Below the pieces are notes generated by a model that saw only the letters and a program-made list of their open reading frames with translations, was not told the DNA's origin and searched no databases. DNA of 64,000 nucleotides from Planctomycetota bacterium. GTDB taxonomy: Bacteria; Planctomycetota; B15-G4. The stretch spans positions 186,001-250,000 of the forward strand of contig JAJDEP010000019.1 of assembly GCA_029259715.1 (NCBI GenBank), in the 5' to 3' direction. Positions 25,245 to 32,968 of the stretch are shown here, one piece after another (within the stretch, counting starts at the first letter, position 1; every line of letters begins with the position of its first letter). Both the position numbers and the translations under genes were made by a program.

Positions 25245-26444
25245 ATGAGCACCCTCGAACTGCCCCTCGACGCGGCCGGCGTCCCCTGTTCGCCCTACCC
25301 GCGGCGCCCGTCCAACCCCGGACCCACGGACGGATTCGTGCCGTCCACGGCCGCCCTCGCCGATCTGAGCGGCGACCTCGCCACCATCCGCGACAAGGTC
25401 CTGGCCGGCGAGCGCCTCACCTTCGAGGACGGGCAGACGCTGTTCGCCACGCCCGACCTCAACGGCCTCGGCGCCCTGGCCAACTACGCCAACGAGACGC
25501 GCAACGGCAACCGCACCACCTTCACCTACAACCGGCACCTCAACTACACCAACGTCTGCGCGTACCGCTGCATGTTCTGCGCCTTCCGCCGCACCGGCGA
25601 CGAGGACGACGCCGTCACCATGGACCCCGCGTTTGTGGCCGACAAGCTGCGCACCGAGTTCACCGACACCATGAAGGAGGTGCACGTCGTCGGGGGCATC
25701 AACCCCGCGCTGCCCTACGAGTACTACCTCGAGCTGCTGCGCACGATCCGCAAGACGAGGCCCAACCTGCACATCAAGGGCTTCACCATGATCGAGCTGA
25801 ACCAGATGGCGGAGGTGGCCGGCAAGCCCCTGCCGGAGGTGCTCGAAGACCTGAAGCAAGCAGGCCTGGGCTCTTGCCCCGGCGGCGGCGCCGAGGTGCT
25901 GTCACCGCGCGTCCACCGCAAGCTCTACAACGGCAAGCTGCCGCCCGAGGAGTGGATCGCCGCCGTGCGCCAGGTCCATGCCGCGGGCTTCAAGACCAAC
26001 GCCACCATGCTCTTCGGCCACATCGAGACGACCGACGAGCGACTCGAACACATGGTGCAACTGCGCGAGGTGCAGGACGACACGGGCGGCTTCATGCAGT
26101 TCATCCCCCTCGTCTTCCACCCCGACAACACGCCCTTGCAACGCCTCGGCAAGACCACCGGCCACGATGCTCTACGAACCATTGCGACCGCGCGGCTGAT
26201 GCTCGACAACATCCCCCACGTGAAGGCCTACTGGATCATGCTGGGCCTCAAGATCGCCCAGATCGCCCTGCACTTCGGCGCCGACGACATCGACGGCACC
26301 GTCATCGAGGAGCACATCACCCACGACGCGGGCGCCACCACGCCGCAGGGGCTGACGACGGAGACGCTTGCGGGGTTGATCCGCGAGGCCGGCCGCGTGC
26401 CGGTGCTGCGCGACACGCTGTACGAAGAGTTGGTGACGGTTTGA
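25245..26444 (+). CDS. mqnE: Aminodeoxyfutalosine synthase (radical SAM)
   Basis: A 399-aa radical SAM enzyme of the futalosine route. Signature YNRHLNYTNVCAYRCMFCAF with CxxxCxxC, then RRTGDEDD; further blocks EVHVVGGINPALPYEYYLE, HIKGFTMIELNQMAE, GSCPGGGAEVLSPRVH, TNATMLFGHIETTDERLEH and FMQFIPLVFHPDNTP. It joins S-adenosylmethionine to an enolpyruvyl-benzoate derived from chorismate to give aminofutalosine. It is distinguished from mqnC by the long N-terminal part before the cluster and by HVVGGINP. No strong ribosome site is visible; 21 nt after the S9-like gene, so probably cotranscribed. Confidence 0.93.
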   Translation: MSTLELPLDAAGVPCSPYPRRPSNPGPTDGFVPSTAALADLSGDLATIRDKVLAGERLTFEDGQTLFATPDLNGLGALANYANETRNGNRTTFTYNRHLNYTNVCAYRCMFCAFRRTGDEDDAVTMDPAFVADKLRTEFTDTMKEVHVVGGINPALPYEYYLELLRTIRKTRPNLHIKGFTMIELNQMAEVAGKPLPEVLEDLKQAGLGSCPGGGAEVLSPRVHRKLYNGKLPPEEWIAAVRQVHAAGFKTNATMLFGHIETTDERLEHMVQLREVQDDTGGFMQFIPLVFHPDNTPLQRLGKTTGHDALRTIATARLMLDNIPHVKAYWIMLGLKIAQIALHFGADDIDGTVIEEHITHDAGATTPQGLTTETLAGLIREAGRVPVLRDTLYEELVTV

Positions 26445-26459
26445 TTTGCGGTCGGGCAC

Positions 26460-27596
26460 CTACCCCTTCACCAGGTCCAGCCCCGCGAGCTTGACCACGT
26501 AGTCCATGCGGTTGGCATAGGTGTGATCGACACCGTTGGTGTCGGCGCCGCCGGCGAAGAGTAGGCCGCGGGCGTAGTTGTCCTCGTCGAAGATGACGGA
26601 GCCTGAGTCGCCGTGGGCGCTGAAGGCCTTGTTCTCGTCGACGTGGCGCACCTCGAATTGGTCGCTGAAGAGGGCGATGGCGGGAGCGCCGGCCTCACCC
26701 ATGTCGACCTTCACATGGTCGGCCCCCACCGCAGTGATGGTGCCTTCGGTGAAGCCTGTGCCCTTACCCATCTTCCACACCTTGCGGCCGATGTCCTCGA
26801 AGCCGATGGGCTTGTAGCCCTTGATCTTCTCGTGGGCGTCCATGGCGATGGAGTGCAGCACCTCGTGTTGGACGGTGTCGAGCACGTGGGCCACCGCGCA
26901 GTCGACCAGGTTGGCGCGGATGAACGAGATCGGCACGAAGCGGTCGAGCACGCCCACCAGGAACTTCACGTAGTTGATCGTCGGACCGCCGGCGTCGATG
27001 GGCCCCGGCTGGATGATCGGAGAGCCGGGCTGCTCCTTGTTCACGTCGGCGAAGATGTGGTTGTTGCTGAGCATGGCCACGCTGTTCAGGTCGGGCAGCA
27101 CCATGCCGATGGTGCCGGCATTGATGCCGAGGCACCCCACCGACAGCCCGGAGGTGACCGGGCGCTGCAGGCTCTGGACCCAGCCCGTGCCCGGCGGATT
27201 GGCCATGGGCCGCTTGGCGATCCTGGGGATGATGCGCACGTCCACCGGCGCCTTGCCCGTGGCCGTCGCGGAGACATGCCGGTGGATGGCCAGGGCCTCG
27301 TCGCCCTCGGCGTGGATGCGCACCGACAGGGCGAAGGTGCCCGCCTGCAGCCCCGCGACCACGCCCATGGAATAGTTGACCGTGTCGACAGGACGGGTGT
27401 GGGCCGCGTCGGCCGCGTCGGTGAGCTCTGCCAGGTCGGGGTGCGGCGTGCTCATCTCCATGGTGCCCGCGCCCGGCGTCGTCACCGTGCGCGTCGTCGT
27501 GGGCGGCCCCCCCAGCACCCGCTCTGCCCACAGCGGATGTCTCGACTTCTCCTTCAGCTCCTTCTTCAGCAACAGCACGTCATCGAGATTCATCAC
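26460..27596 (-). CDS. S1-like serine protease (chymotrypsin fold)
   Basis: A 378-aa protein with the trypsin-type triad in order: His in SVAMLSNNHIFADVN, Asp in ANLVDCAVAHV, and Ser in AFSAHGDSGSVIFDED. The layout, including the QPGPIDAGGPTINYVKFL loop, resembles bacterial relatives of NAL1-type serine proteases. No signal peptide is seen: the protein begins NLDDVLLLKKELKEKSRHP, so it is probably cytoplasmic or exported by an unconventional route. It is convergent with mqnE (15 nt between stops). The substrate is unknown. Confidence 0.8.
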   Translation of the reverse strand: MMNLDDVLLLKKELKEKSRHPLWAERVLGGPPTTTRTVTTPGAGTMEMSTPHPDLAELTDAADAAHTRPVDTVNYSMGVVAGLQAGTFALSVRIHAEGDEALAIHRHVSATATGKAPVDVRIIPRIAKRPMANPPGTGWVQSLQRPVTSGLSVGCLGINAGTIGMVLPDLNSVAMLSNNHIFADVNKEQPGSPIIQPGPIDAGGPTINYVKFLVGVLDRFVPISFIRANLVDCAVAHVLDTVQHEVLHSIAMDAHEKIKGYKPIGFEDIGRKVWKMGKGTGFTEGTITAVGADHVKVDMGEAGAPAIALFSDQFEVRHVDENKAFSAHGDSGSVIFDEDNYARGLLFAGGADTNGVDHTYANRMDYVVKLAGLDLVKG

Positions 27597-27723
27597 CGTC
27601 CTCCACGGATTCCCGGTCGACGCACGGCCCTGCGGGGCTGCCCCATGCGTCCGACACCGATCCCGCTACCATAGGACCCGCGTCGCATCCTGTTGAGGGG
27701 AAGCGGACGGAAGAGGGAAGCCC

Positions 27724-27975
27724 GTGGATTCGCCCGACTATCAGGCCTGCAAGGACCGCCTGTTCGAGCTGGTGTCCGAGGAGGAGTGGCTGCGCGGCCT
27801 CTCCGTGGGCCTCATCGGCGAGGCCGCGGACGGCGTCGTCGGGCTGATCCTCATGGTCGAGCCCGAGGGCGCCGAAGCAGCGAGGGCCCTCGTCGAGGCG
27901 GCCAACCTCGATGTGCGCGTCGAGGTGCGCGCCATGGGGTCCATCGACCCGCGCGCACCGGGCACCCACGACTAA
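27724..27975 (+). CDS. Small hypothetical protein (83 aa)
   Basis: A compact alpha/beta-looking protein that I do not recognise (YQACKDRLFELVSEEEWLRG, then GLILMVEPEGAEAARALVEA). The GTG start has GAGGGAAG upstream. It is divergent from the S1-like protease and followed by a 6-bp hairpin, suggesting a monocistronic unit. The ferredoxin-like strand/helix alternation (VGLIGEAADGVVGLILMVE... DVRVEVRAMG) hints at a small sensory or regulatory domain, but this is not demonstrable. Confidence 0.65.
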   Translation: MDSPDYQACKDRLFELVSEEEWLRGLSVGLIGEAADGVVGLILMVEPEGAEAARALVEAANLDVRVEVRAMGSIDPRAPGTHD

Positions 27976-27981
27976 CCCCAT

Positions 27982-27996
27982 CGTCAGTCGCTGACG
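27982..27996 (+). terminator. Hairpin after the 83-aa gene
   Basis: CGTCAG-TCG-CTGACG, a perfect 6-bp stem six nt after the stop codon. No T-tract; a weak terminator candidate. Confidence 0.35.
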
Positions 27997-28045
27997 GCGC
28001 CTGCTTCGCCGACTCTGCCTGCTTCCCCCTGCCCGGAGTCCGGAC

Positions 28046-28729
28046 ATGCTCAAGCTTCGTCGCCTCGTCTTCCTGATCGCCCTCTTCGGAGTCGCGATGT
28101 TCGTCAATGCAAAGACCTACGCCCAGGACACACGCGGCGGCGGTCTGCTCGACCGCGCCCAGCAGGAAGCCGAGCGCGCCAAGGGCGCGGCCGAAGAGGT
28201 CCGCAACGCCGCCGGCGAACGTGCCGGTGAAGCCGTCGCCGTCGACCCGCGGGCACCCAAGACCGAACGGCCGGACACGGCTCGCACCGGTCGCCACAAG
28301 TTCGCCCTCGAAGAGCGCAAGCACCGTGAGCGCACGGCCAAGATCCAGCGCCTGCGCCAGCTCGCCGAGGAAAAGGGTCAGACCGAACGCCTCGCCGCGC
28401 TGAAGCGGCTCGAGGACAAGGAGCTCATGCGCCACGACCGTTCGCGGGCCCGCGTGCGCAAGGCCCTCGGCGACGCCGACTTCGAAGCCGCGGACGGCCA
28501 ACTGAGCAAGACCCGCCAGCGCCGCATGCGCTCCAAGGACGGTGTGCCCGCGCGGACCGGCGGCGCCCGCCCCGAGGGCAAGCGCCCCGCCGGAAAGCGT
28601 GAAGGCACCCGGCGCCCCGCCGGCCAGCGCGAAGAGAAGCCCGCCGAGCGCACCGGTGGCACCCGCACGGGCGGTGGCACCCGCACGGGCGACGGCGAAC
28701 GCGGCAAGCGTGACGGCCGACGTTCGTAA
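28046..28729 (+). CDS. Secreted, highly charged helical protein with Arg/Gly-rich tail
   Basis: A 227-aa protein. A signal sequence (LVFLIALFGVAMFVNAKTYA) is followed by an alanine/glutamate/lysine-rich helical middle (EERKHRERTAKIQRLRQLAE, EKGQTERLAALKRLEDKELM) and a basic low-complexity tail with repeats of RPAG, TGGTRTGGG and GKR. The tail could bind nucleic acid or acidic polymer. I do not recognise a family. A 59-nt gap separates it from the downstream lipoprotein gene on the same strand. Confidence 0.65.
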   Translation: MLKLRRLVFLIALFGVAMFVNAKTYAQDTRGGGLLDRAQQEAERAKGAAEEVRNAAGERAGEAVAVDPRAPKTERPDTARTGRHKFALEERKHRERTAKIQRLRQLAEEKGQTERLAALKRLEDKELMRHDRSRARVRKALGDADFEAADGQLSKTRQRRMRSKDGVPARTGGARPEGKRPAGKREGTRRPAGQREEKPAERTGGTRTGGGTRTGDGERGKRDGRRS

Positions 28730-28788
28730 CGGCCGGCGCCCCTGCCTCCTCCTCCCCCGCATCCCACGCAACAGCAAGGACAACCCCC

Positions 28789-29544
28789 ATGCTCCGTAAC
28801 ACTTTCTCCACGGCCCTCGCCACAGCCCTGCTCGTCGGGCTGACGGCCTGCTCCGACGCGACCAGCTCCGACGTCTCCGCTTCGGCGGCCGCCAAGTCCA
28901 AGGACCTGGCCTCCCAGGCCGGATCCCTCGGCGACGGTCTGGCCGCCAAGGCCGGTGACCTCAGCGACGACCTCACCGCCAAGGCTGGTGCGCTCGGTGA
29001 CGACCTCACGGCACAGGCCGCATCGATCACTGACGACATCGCCGCCAAGACCGAAGGCCTCGCCGCCAAAGTGAAGGATGCACAAGCCGTGGTCGGCGAC
29101 TCGGTCGGCAAGATGACCGCCGGTGCGCAGACCGCGCTCGCCGACGCCCAACAGTCCGCTGCCGACCTGGCGGCGAAGATCCCCACGGGCGACGTCAAGG
29201 CTCAGCTGGGTCAGGTCACCGAAGGACTCGGCGGCCTGGGTGACATGGGCGCCACCACCGAGCTCGATGGCGGTCTCGCTGGCCTGGGCGCATCCACGGG
29301 CCTCGAAGACGGTCTCGCTGACCTGGGCGCGTCCACCGGTCTCGGTGGCGGACTCGACGGCCTGCTCGAGCAGGGCCAGGACGCCCTGGCGTCCGGCTTC
29401 AACTTCGAGGACGTGTATGTCCCGTCGCAGGACGAGGCGGACATGGCCGCGCAGGAGAGCATCGACGCGAGCAACGCCGACAGCGTCTTCGAGCAGCTCA
29501 TGGCCGAGATCGAGGCCGAAGACGCCGCCGACGGCGAGGGCTGA
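28789..29544 (+). CDS. Repeat-rich lipoprotein (LEA/apolipoprotein-like helices)
   Basis: A 251-aa lipoprotein with lipobox GLTAC. After it comes an amphipathic helix built of about 11-residue units of the form AAKAGDLSDDLT / AKAGALGDDLTAQA / IAAKTEGLAAKV, then a second repeat LGASTGLEDGLAD / LGASTGLGGGLDG, and an acidic C-terminus. The pattern resembles late-embryogenesis-abundant-type or apolipoprotein-like stretches; true homology is uncertain. The repeats are also near-identical at nucleotide level (about 29280-29370), implying recent internal duplication. It is followed by a strong hairpin. Confidence 0.7.
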   Translation: MLRNTFSTALATALLVGLTACSDATSSDVSASAAAKSKDLASQAGSLGDGLAAKAGDLSDDLTAKAGALGDDLTAQAASITDDIAAKTEGLAAKVKDAQAVVGDSVGKMTAGAQTALADAQQSAADLAAKIPTGDVKAQLGQVTEGLGGLGDMGATTELDGGLAGLGASTGLEDGLADLGASTGLGGGLDGLLEQGQDALASGFNFEDVYVPSQDEADMAAQESIDASNADSVFEQLMAEIEAEDAADGEG

Positions 29545-29581
29545 TTCCGCAGGCTGCCCACACACTCTTCGCCTTCGATTC

Positions 29582-29630
29582 ACGGCCGCGGCTCCGGCGT
29601 GCACAGGTTGCGCGTCGGAGCCGCGGTCGT
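29582..29630 (+). terminator. 15-bp hairpin downstream of the repeat lipoprotein gene
   Basis: ACGGCCGCGGCTCCG at 29582-29596 pairs with 29616-29630 over 15 bp with one G-T wobble; the loop is 19 nt. It starts 38 nt after the stop. No T-tract follows, but stem strength makes it a good terminator or 3'-end element candidate. Confidence 0.55.
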
Positions 29631-29826
29631 TGCCGTGCGACGTCACCCGTTCGCCCCCCGCTCGTCCCACCATCGGCCGCCCGTGCACCCGCCGCGCATC
29701 GGCTTTGTTGCAACCTGATTACGCCTCGCGCCGACCCGCGACTTGCCCGATGACGCTCGTTTCTTGAGTTGAATCGGCCAATTGCGGGCGCGAAACTTGT
29801 CCCCGGCGATGGCCGATGGGAGGGGC

Positions 29827-31215
29827 ATGAACAAGCGCACGATCCGAGACGTTCGGGGAGTCCTCGACCAGCACGCCGAGCGGCGCTCACTGAAGGACTA
29901 CGCGCGGGCCGGCAAGCAAACCGTGCGCGCCATCTCCGAGGAGAAGTTGCTCGGCCTGCTCGAGGCCGTGGTCGACGAAGCCATCAGCAGCGAGGCCGGC
30001 GCCGTCGCCAAGCGCGACCGCGGACGCATCGTCGCAGCCGCGCGCGACCAGCTCGGCAAGGTCATGAAGACCCAGGGCGACCTCTCCGCCAAGATCGAGC
30101 GGCAAGCCGCCACCATCGACGAGTCGAACACGCGCATCGACGCCCTCGTCGCCGAGCGCGACGCGTTGCAGGCGCTCATCGACCAGAGCAAGCAGGCCGA
30201 GGAGAAGGCCACTCAGCAGACGGCCGAGGCTCAGCGCAAGGCCGAGCAGGCCACCGCCCGCGCCGACGAATCCGCCCGCGCCGCAGAGGAAGCGCAGCGC
30301 GCGGCGCAAGCGGCCGACACCCGTGCCGAGCAGGCCGAGCGCGAAGCCGCCGAGGCGACCCAGCAGGCCGAGCAGGCCTCCCGCGAGCGCGACTTGCTGC
30401 GGACCGAGACACTGGCCGCGGTGAAGGCCGCCGAGGCCGCCACCGAGAAGCAGCGCCAGGCCGCCTCGGAAAACCTGCGCATGTCCGACGAGACCATCGC
30501 CAAGCTCGAGGGCGAGTTGGGCGCCGTGCGCTCCGACCGTCGTCGCGACAAGGACCGGACGGCGGCGCTGCAGACCGAGGTACGCGAGCGGGATGAGAAG
30601 TTCGCCCAGCTCAAGGGCGAGTTCGGCGAGCTGCGCGCCCGGCTCGAGGAGCGCACCGCTGCGCTCGCCGCGGCCCGCGAGGAGCTGGCGCGGCAGTCCC
30701 AGGAGTTGAGGGTCGCCCAGGAACTCTCGCGCGAGGCCGTCGCGGCCCAGGAGACAGCCCGGCACCACGACTCCGAGCAGGCGCAGACGGCCATCGCCGC
30801 GTTGCAGCGCGAGCTGCACGCCATGCAGGGCACCCTCGGCGCCATGGCCGAACAGCGCGGGCCGGACGACTCCACCGTCGAGGCCATCGTGGCGCGCCTC
30901 TCCCATCAGGAGCAGGCGGCGGCCCGCGACCTCGAGAAGCGCTTCGACGAGACGTTGGGGCGCGCGCTGAGCGAGGTCGAGCGGTCGCTGCGGCGCGTGA
31001 GCGCGCGGCCCGTGGACCACCCCGTCGAGGCCACCGACGCTCTGGTGAGCAAGATCTTCGACCAGGGCGCCGCCGCCAGCAACTACGACCAGCTCGGCAT
31101 CGAGGTGCGCCGCTCGCCGCGCCGCATCGGCAACAGCATCGAGCAACTCCGGGCCCTGCGCGGCAAGCGTGCCCCGTCGCCCGACTCCCCCCCGCCCTCC
31201 GAAACACCCTCCTAG
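29827..31215 (+). CDS. Long coiled-coil protein, first gene of an actin-like operon
   Basis: A 462-aa soluble protein with no signal or membrane segment. A short N-terminal domain (RTIRDVRGVLDQHAERRSLK, about 1-75) precedes a long alanine/glutamate/glutamine-rich coiled coil (about 75-400, e.g. AEQAEREAAEATQQAEQASR). A conserved-looking C-terminal domain contains VSKIFDQGAAASNYDQLGI and SPRRIGNSIEQLRAL, and a Pro/Ser tail ends the protein. The start has GGGAGGGG upstream. It is followed after 13 nt by an actin-like ATPase gene, itself with AGAGGAG at its start. A filament-binding or adaptor role for the actin-like protein is inferred from the context only. Confidence 0.8.
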   Translation: MNKRTIRDVRGVLDQHAERRSLKDYARAGKQTVRAISEEKLLGLLEAVVDEAISSEAGAVAKRDRGRIVAAARDQLGKVMKTQGDLSAKIERQAATIDESNTRIDALVAERDALQALIDQSKQAEEKATQQTAEAQRKAEQATARADESARAAEEAQRAAQAADTRAEQAEREAAEATQQAEQASRERDLLRTETLAAVKAAEAATEKQRQAASENLRMSDETIAKLEGELGAVRSDRRRDKDRTAALQTEVRERDEKFAQLKGEFGELRARLEERTAALAAAREELARQSQELRVAQELSREAVAAQETARHHDSEQAQTAIAALQRELHAMQGTLGAMAEQRGPDDSTVEAIVARLSHQEQAAARDLEKRFDETLGRALSEVERSLRRVSARPVDHPVEATDALVSKIFDQGAAASNYDQLGIEVRRSPRRIGNSIEQLRALRGKRAPSPDSPPPSETPS

Positions 31216-31228
31216 AGGAGCCGTCACC

Positions 31229-32407
31229 ATGGCCGCGGACACCGACTCGGTGAAGGTCCCCGAAAACTCGTCCCCTGAGCACCCGGCGACCCCCAGCGCC
31301 CAGGGCAAGTCAGACACCAAGGGCAACGGCCCCACCAAGGGCATGGCGGCCACCCAGGGCGCGTCCGGCAACGTCTCCCCCACCGACGACATCGTGGCCC
31401 TCGGCCGCGGGCTCGACGTGGGCACGGCGAACCTGCTGTCGGCGGCCCAGGTCGGCGACGGCGAGCCGGTGGTGCGGGCCGAGCGCAACGCCTTCCTGCA
31501 GCTGCCCAAGGAGTTCACGGTCAACCGGCAGATGCTGACCAACCTCAAGGTGCCCTACGTCGCCTACGAAGACCGGCTCTACGTGCTCGGCAACTCGTCC
31601 TTCGACCTGGCCAACCTGCTCAGCAACGAAGTCCGGCGCCCCATGCTGGGCGGCTTCCTCTCGCCCAACGAGCGGGACGCCATCCCCATGATCCGTTTCA
31701 TGCTCGAGCGGCTGCTGGGCGAGCCCAACGAGCCGGGCGAGGCCTGCTGGTACAGCCTGCCGGCGCCGTCCATCGACTCCGACAACGACACCGTCTACCA
31801 CGAGGGCGTCGTCTCCAGCCTGCTCAACAAGCTGGGCTTCACGCCGCGCCCGATCAACGAAGGCCACGCCATCGTCTACAGCGAGCTGGGCGACTCCGAC
31901 TTCACCGGCATCACGGTGAGCTGCGGCGGCGGCATGTTCAACGTGTGCGTCGCCTACCGCGCCATCCCGGCGGTCACCTTCTCGGTGTCCCGCGGCGGCG
32001 ACTGGATCGACGAGCACGTGGCCCGGGTCATGGGCATCCCGCGCACCCGCGCCACGGCCATCAAGGAGGGCTCCACCTCCGAGGGCCGCGGGCTCAACCT
32101 GGCCGCCCCCCAGACCCGCGAGGAGGAGGCCGTGGTGCTTTACTACCGCAGCCTGATCTCCTACGTCCTGCAGAACCTCAAGCAGCGCTTCGAGCTGGCC
32201 CAGGACGTGCCCCAGTTCAGCGAACCGGTCGAGGTGGTGGTCGCCGGTGGAACCAGCCTGGTGGGCGGATTCACCGAGATCTTCGCCGAAGAGCTGCGAT
32301 CGGTTTCCCTGCCCATCCCCATCAAGGGTGTGCGCCGGGCCGACGATGCCTTTACTTCGGTGGTGCGCGGCTGCCTCATCGCGGCAGCCCTCGACGAGCA
32401 GGGTTGA
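31229..32407 (+). CDS. Actin/MreB-fold ATPase, divergent
   Basis: A 392-aa protein. The first ~55 residues are disordered and Lys/Ser/Pro-rich. The actin-fold core follows: phosphate-1 loop GRGLDVGTANLLSAA (about 60-74), a connect-1-like Glu in INEGHAIVYSELG, phosphate-2-like ITVSCGGGMFNVCVAY, and adenosine motif VVVAGGTSLVGGFTEIF. The phosphate-2 loop lacks the usual Asp (DIGGGT-like becomes SCGGGM), so hydrolysis may be altered. No membrane-binding hydrophobic N-terminus is seen. It lies 13 nt after a coiled-coil gene and 58 nt before a 141-aa gene. MreB proper, ParM or MamK are not matched closely. Confidence 0.8.
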   Translation: MAADTDSVKVPENSSPEHPATPSAQGKSDTKGNGPTKGMAATQGASGNVSPTDDIVALGRGLDVGTANLLSAAQVGDGEPVVRAERNAFLQLPKEFTVNRQMLTNLKVPYVAYEDRLYVLGNSSFDLANLLSNEVRRPMLGGFLSPNERDAIPMIRFMLERLLGEPNEPGEACWYSLPAPSIDSDNDTVYHEGVVSSLLNKLGFTPRPINEGHAIVYSELGDSDFTGITVSCGGGMFNVCVAYRAIPAVTFSVSRGGDWIDEHVARVMGIPRTRATAIKEGSTSEGRGLNLAAPQTREEEAVVLYYRSLISYVLQNLKQRFELAQDVPQFSEPVEVVVAGGTSLVGGFTEIFAEELRSVSLPIPIKGVRRADDAFTSVVRGCLIAAALDEQG

Positions 32408-32465
32408 CCGGCAGTATCGTTCGGGTCCCCTCTGACCCGGAGCCCGCCCCGCGCGGGACACTGCC

Positions 32466-32891
32466 ATGGCCGACAAGCCCGACGCCCAGGACGGCGACTT
32501 CATCCTCAGGCTCTACGAAATGCGCCGCGAGCCGGTGCTGCGTGAGATGCGCGACCGCCTGAACTTCGAGTTCTGGCCCAAGAGCATCGACGACATCGTC
32601 GCCGTGCAGCAGGACATGGGCAGCCCCATGAACACCGCCTGGCGCCAGGTGCCCAGCTACTGGGAGATGGTCTACGGCATGGGGTCGTCCGGCATCGTGA
32701 ACGCCGAGTACCTGGTGCAGAACAACGGCGAGGGCCTGCTGACCTGGTGCAAGGTCGCACCTCACCTCGACAAGCTGCGCGATGACAACCCGCGCGCATT
32801 CCTCAACACCGAGTGGGCCGCCACCAAGACCGACATCGGCCGCCAGTACGTCGAGCTGCTCCAGCAGCGCTTCGGCGAGCAGTTGGCCTGA
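32466..32891 (+). CDS. Small soluble helical protein, third gene of the actin-like operon
   Basis: A 141-aa protein I do not recognise. No signal peptide. Mostly helical with conserved-looking aromatic/acidic blocks: LYEMRREPVLREMRDRLNFE, then WRQVPSYWEMVYGMGSSGIV, and a C-terminal helix GRQYVELLQQRFGEQL. It lies 58 nt after the actin-like ATPase gene and 77 nt before the redoxin gene. By position it could be a regulator or cargo of the filament, but no direct evidence exists. Confidence 0.72.
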   Translation: MADKPDAQDGDFILRLYEMRREPVLREMRDRLNFEFWPKSIDDIVAVQQDMGSPMNTAWRQVPSYWEMVYGMGSSGIVNAEYLVQNNGEGLLTWCKVAPHLDKLRDDNPRAFLNTEWAATKTDIGRQYVELLQQRFGEQLA

Positions 32892-32968
32892 CCGCCGCTG
32901 GGCGGCCGATTCCACGAAACGGCGGGAGCACCGGTCGCATCGGAGCCCTCGTCCCCAGGAGCACCCCC

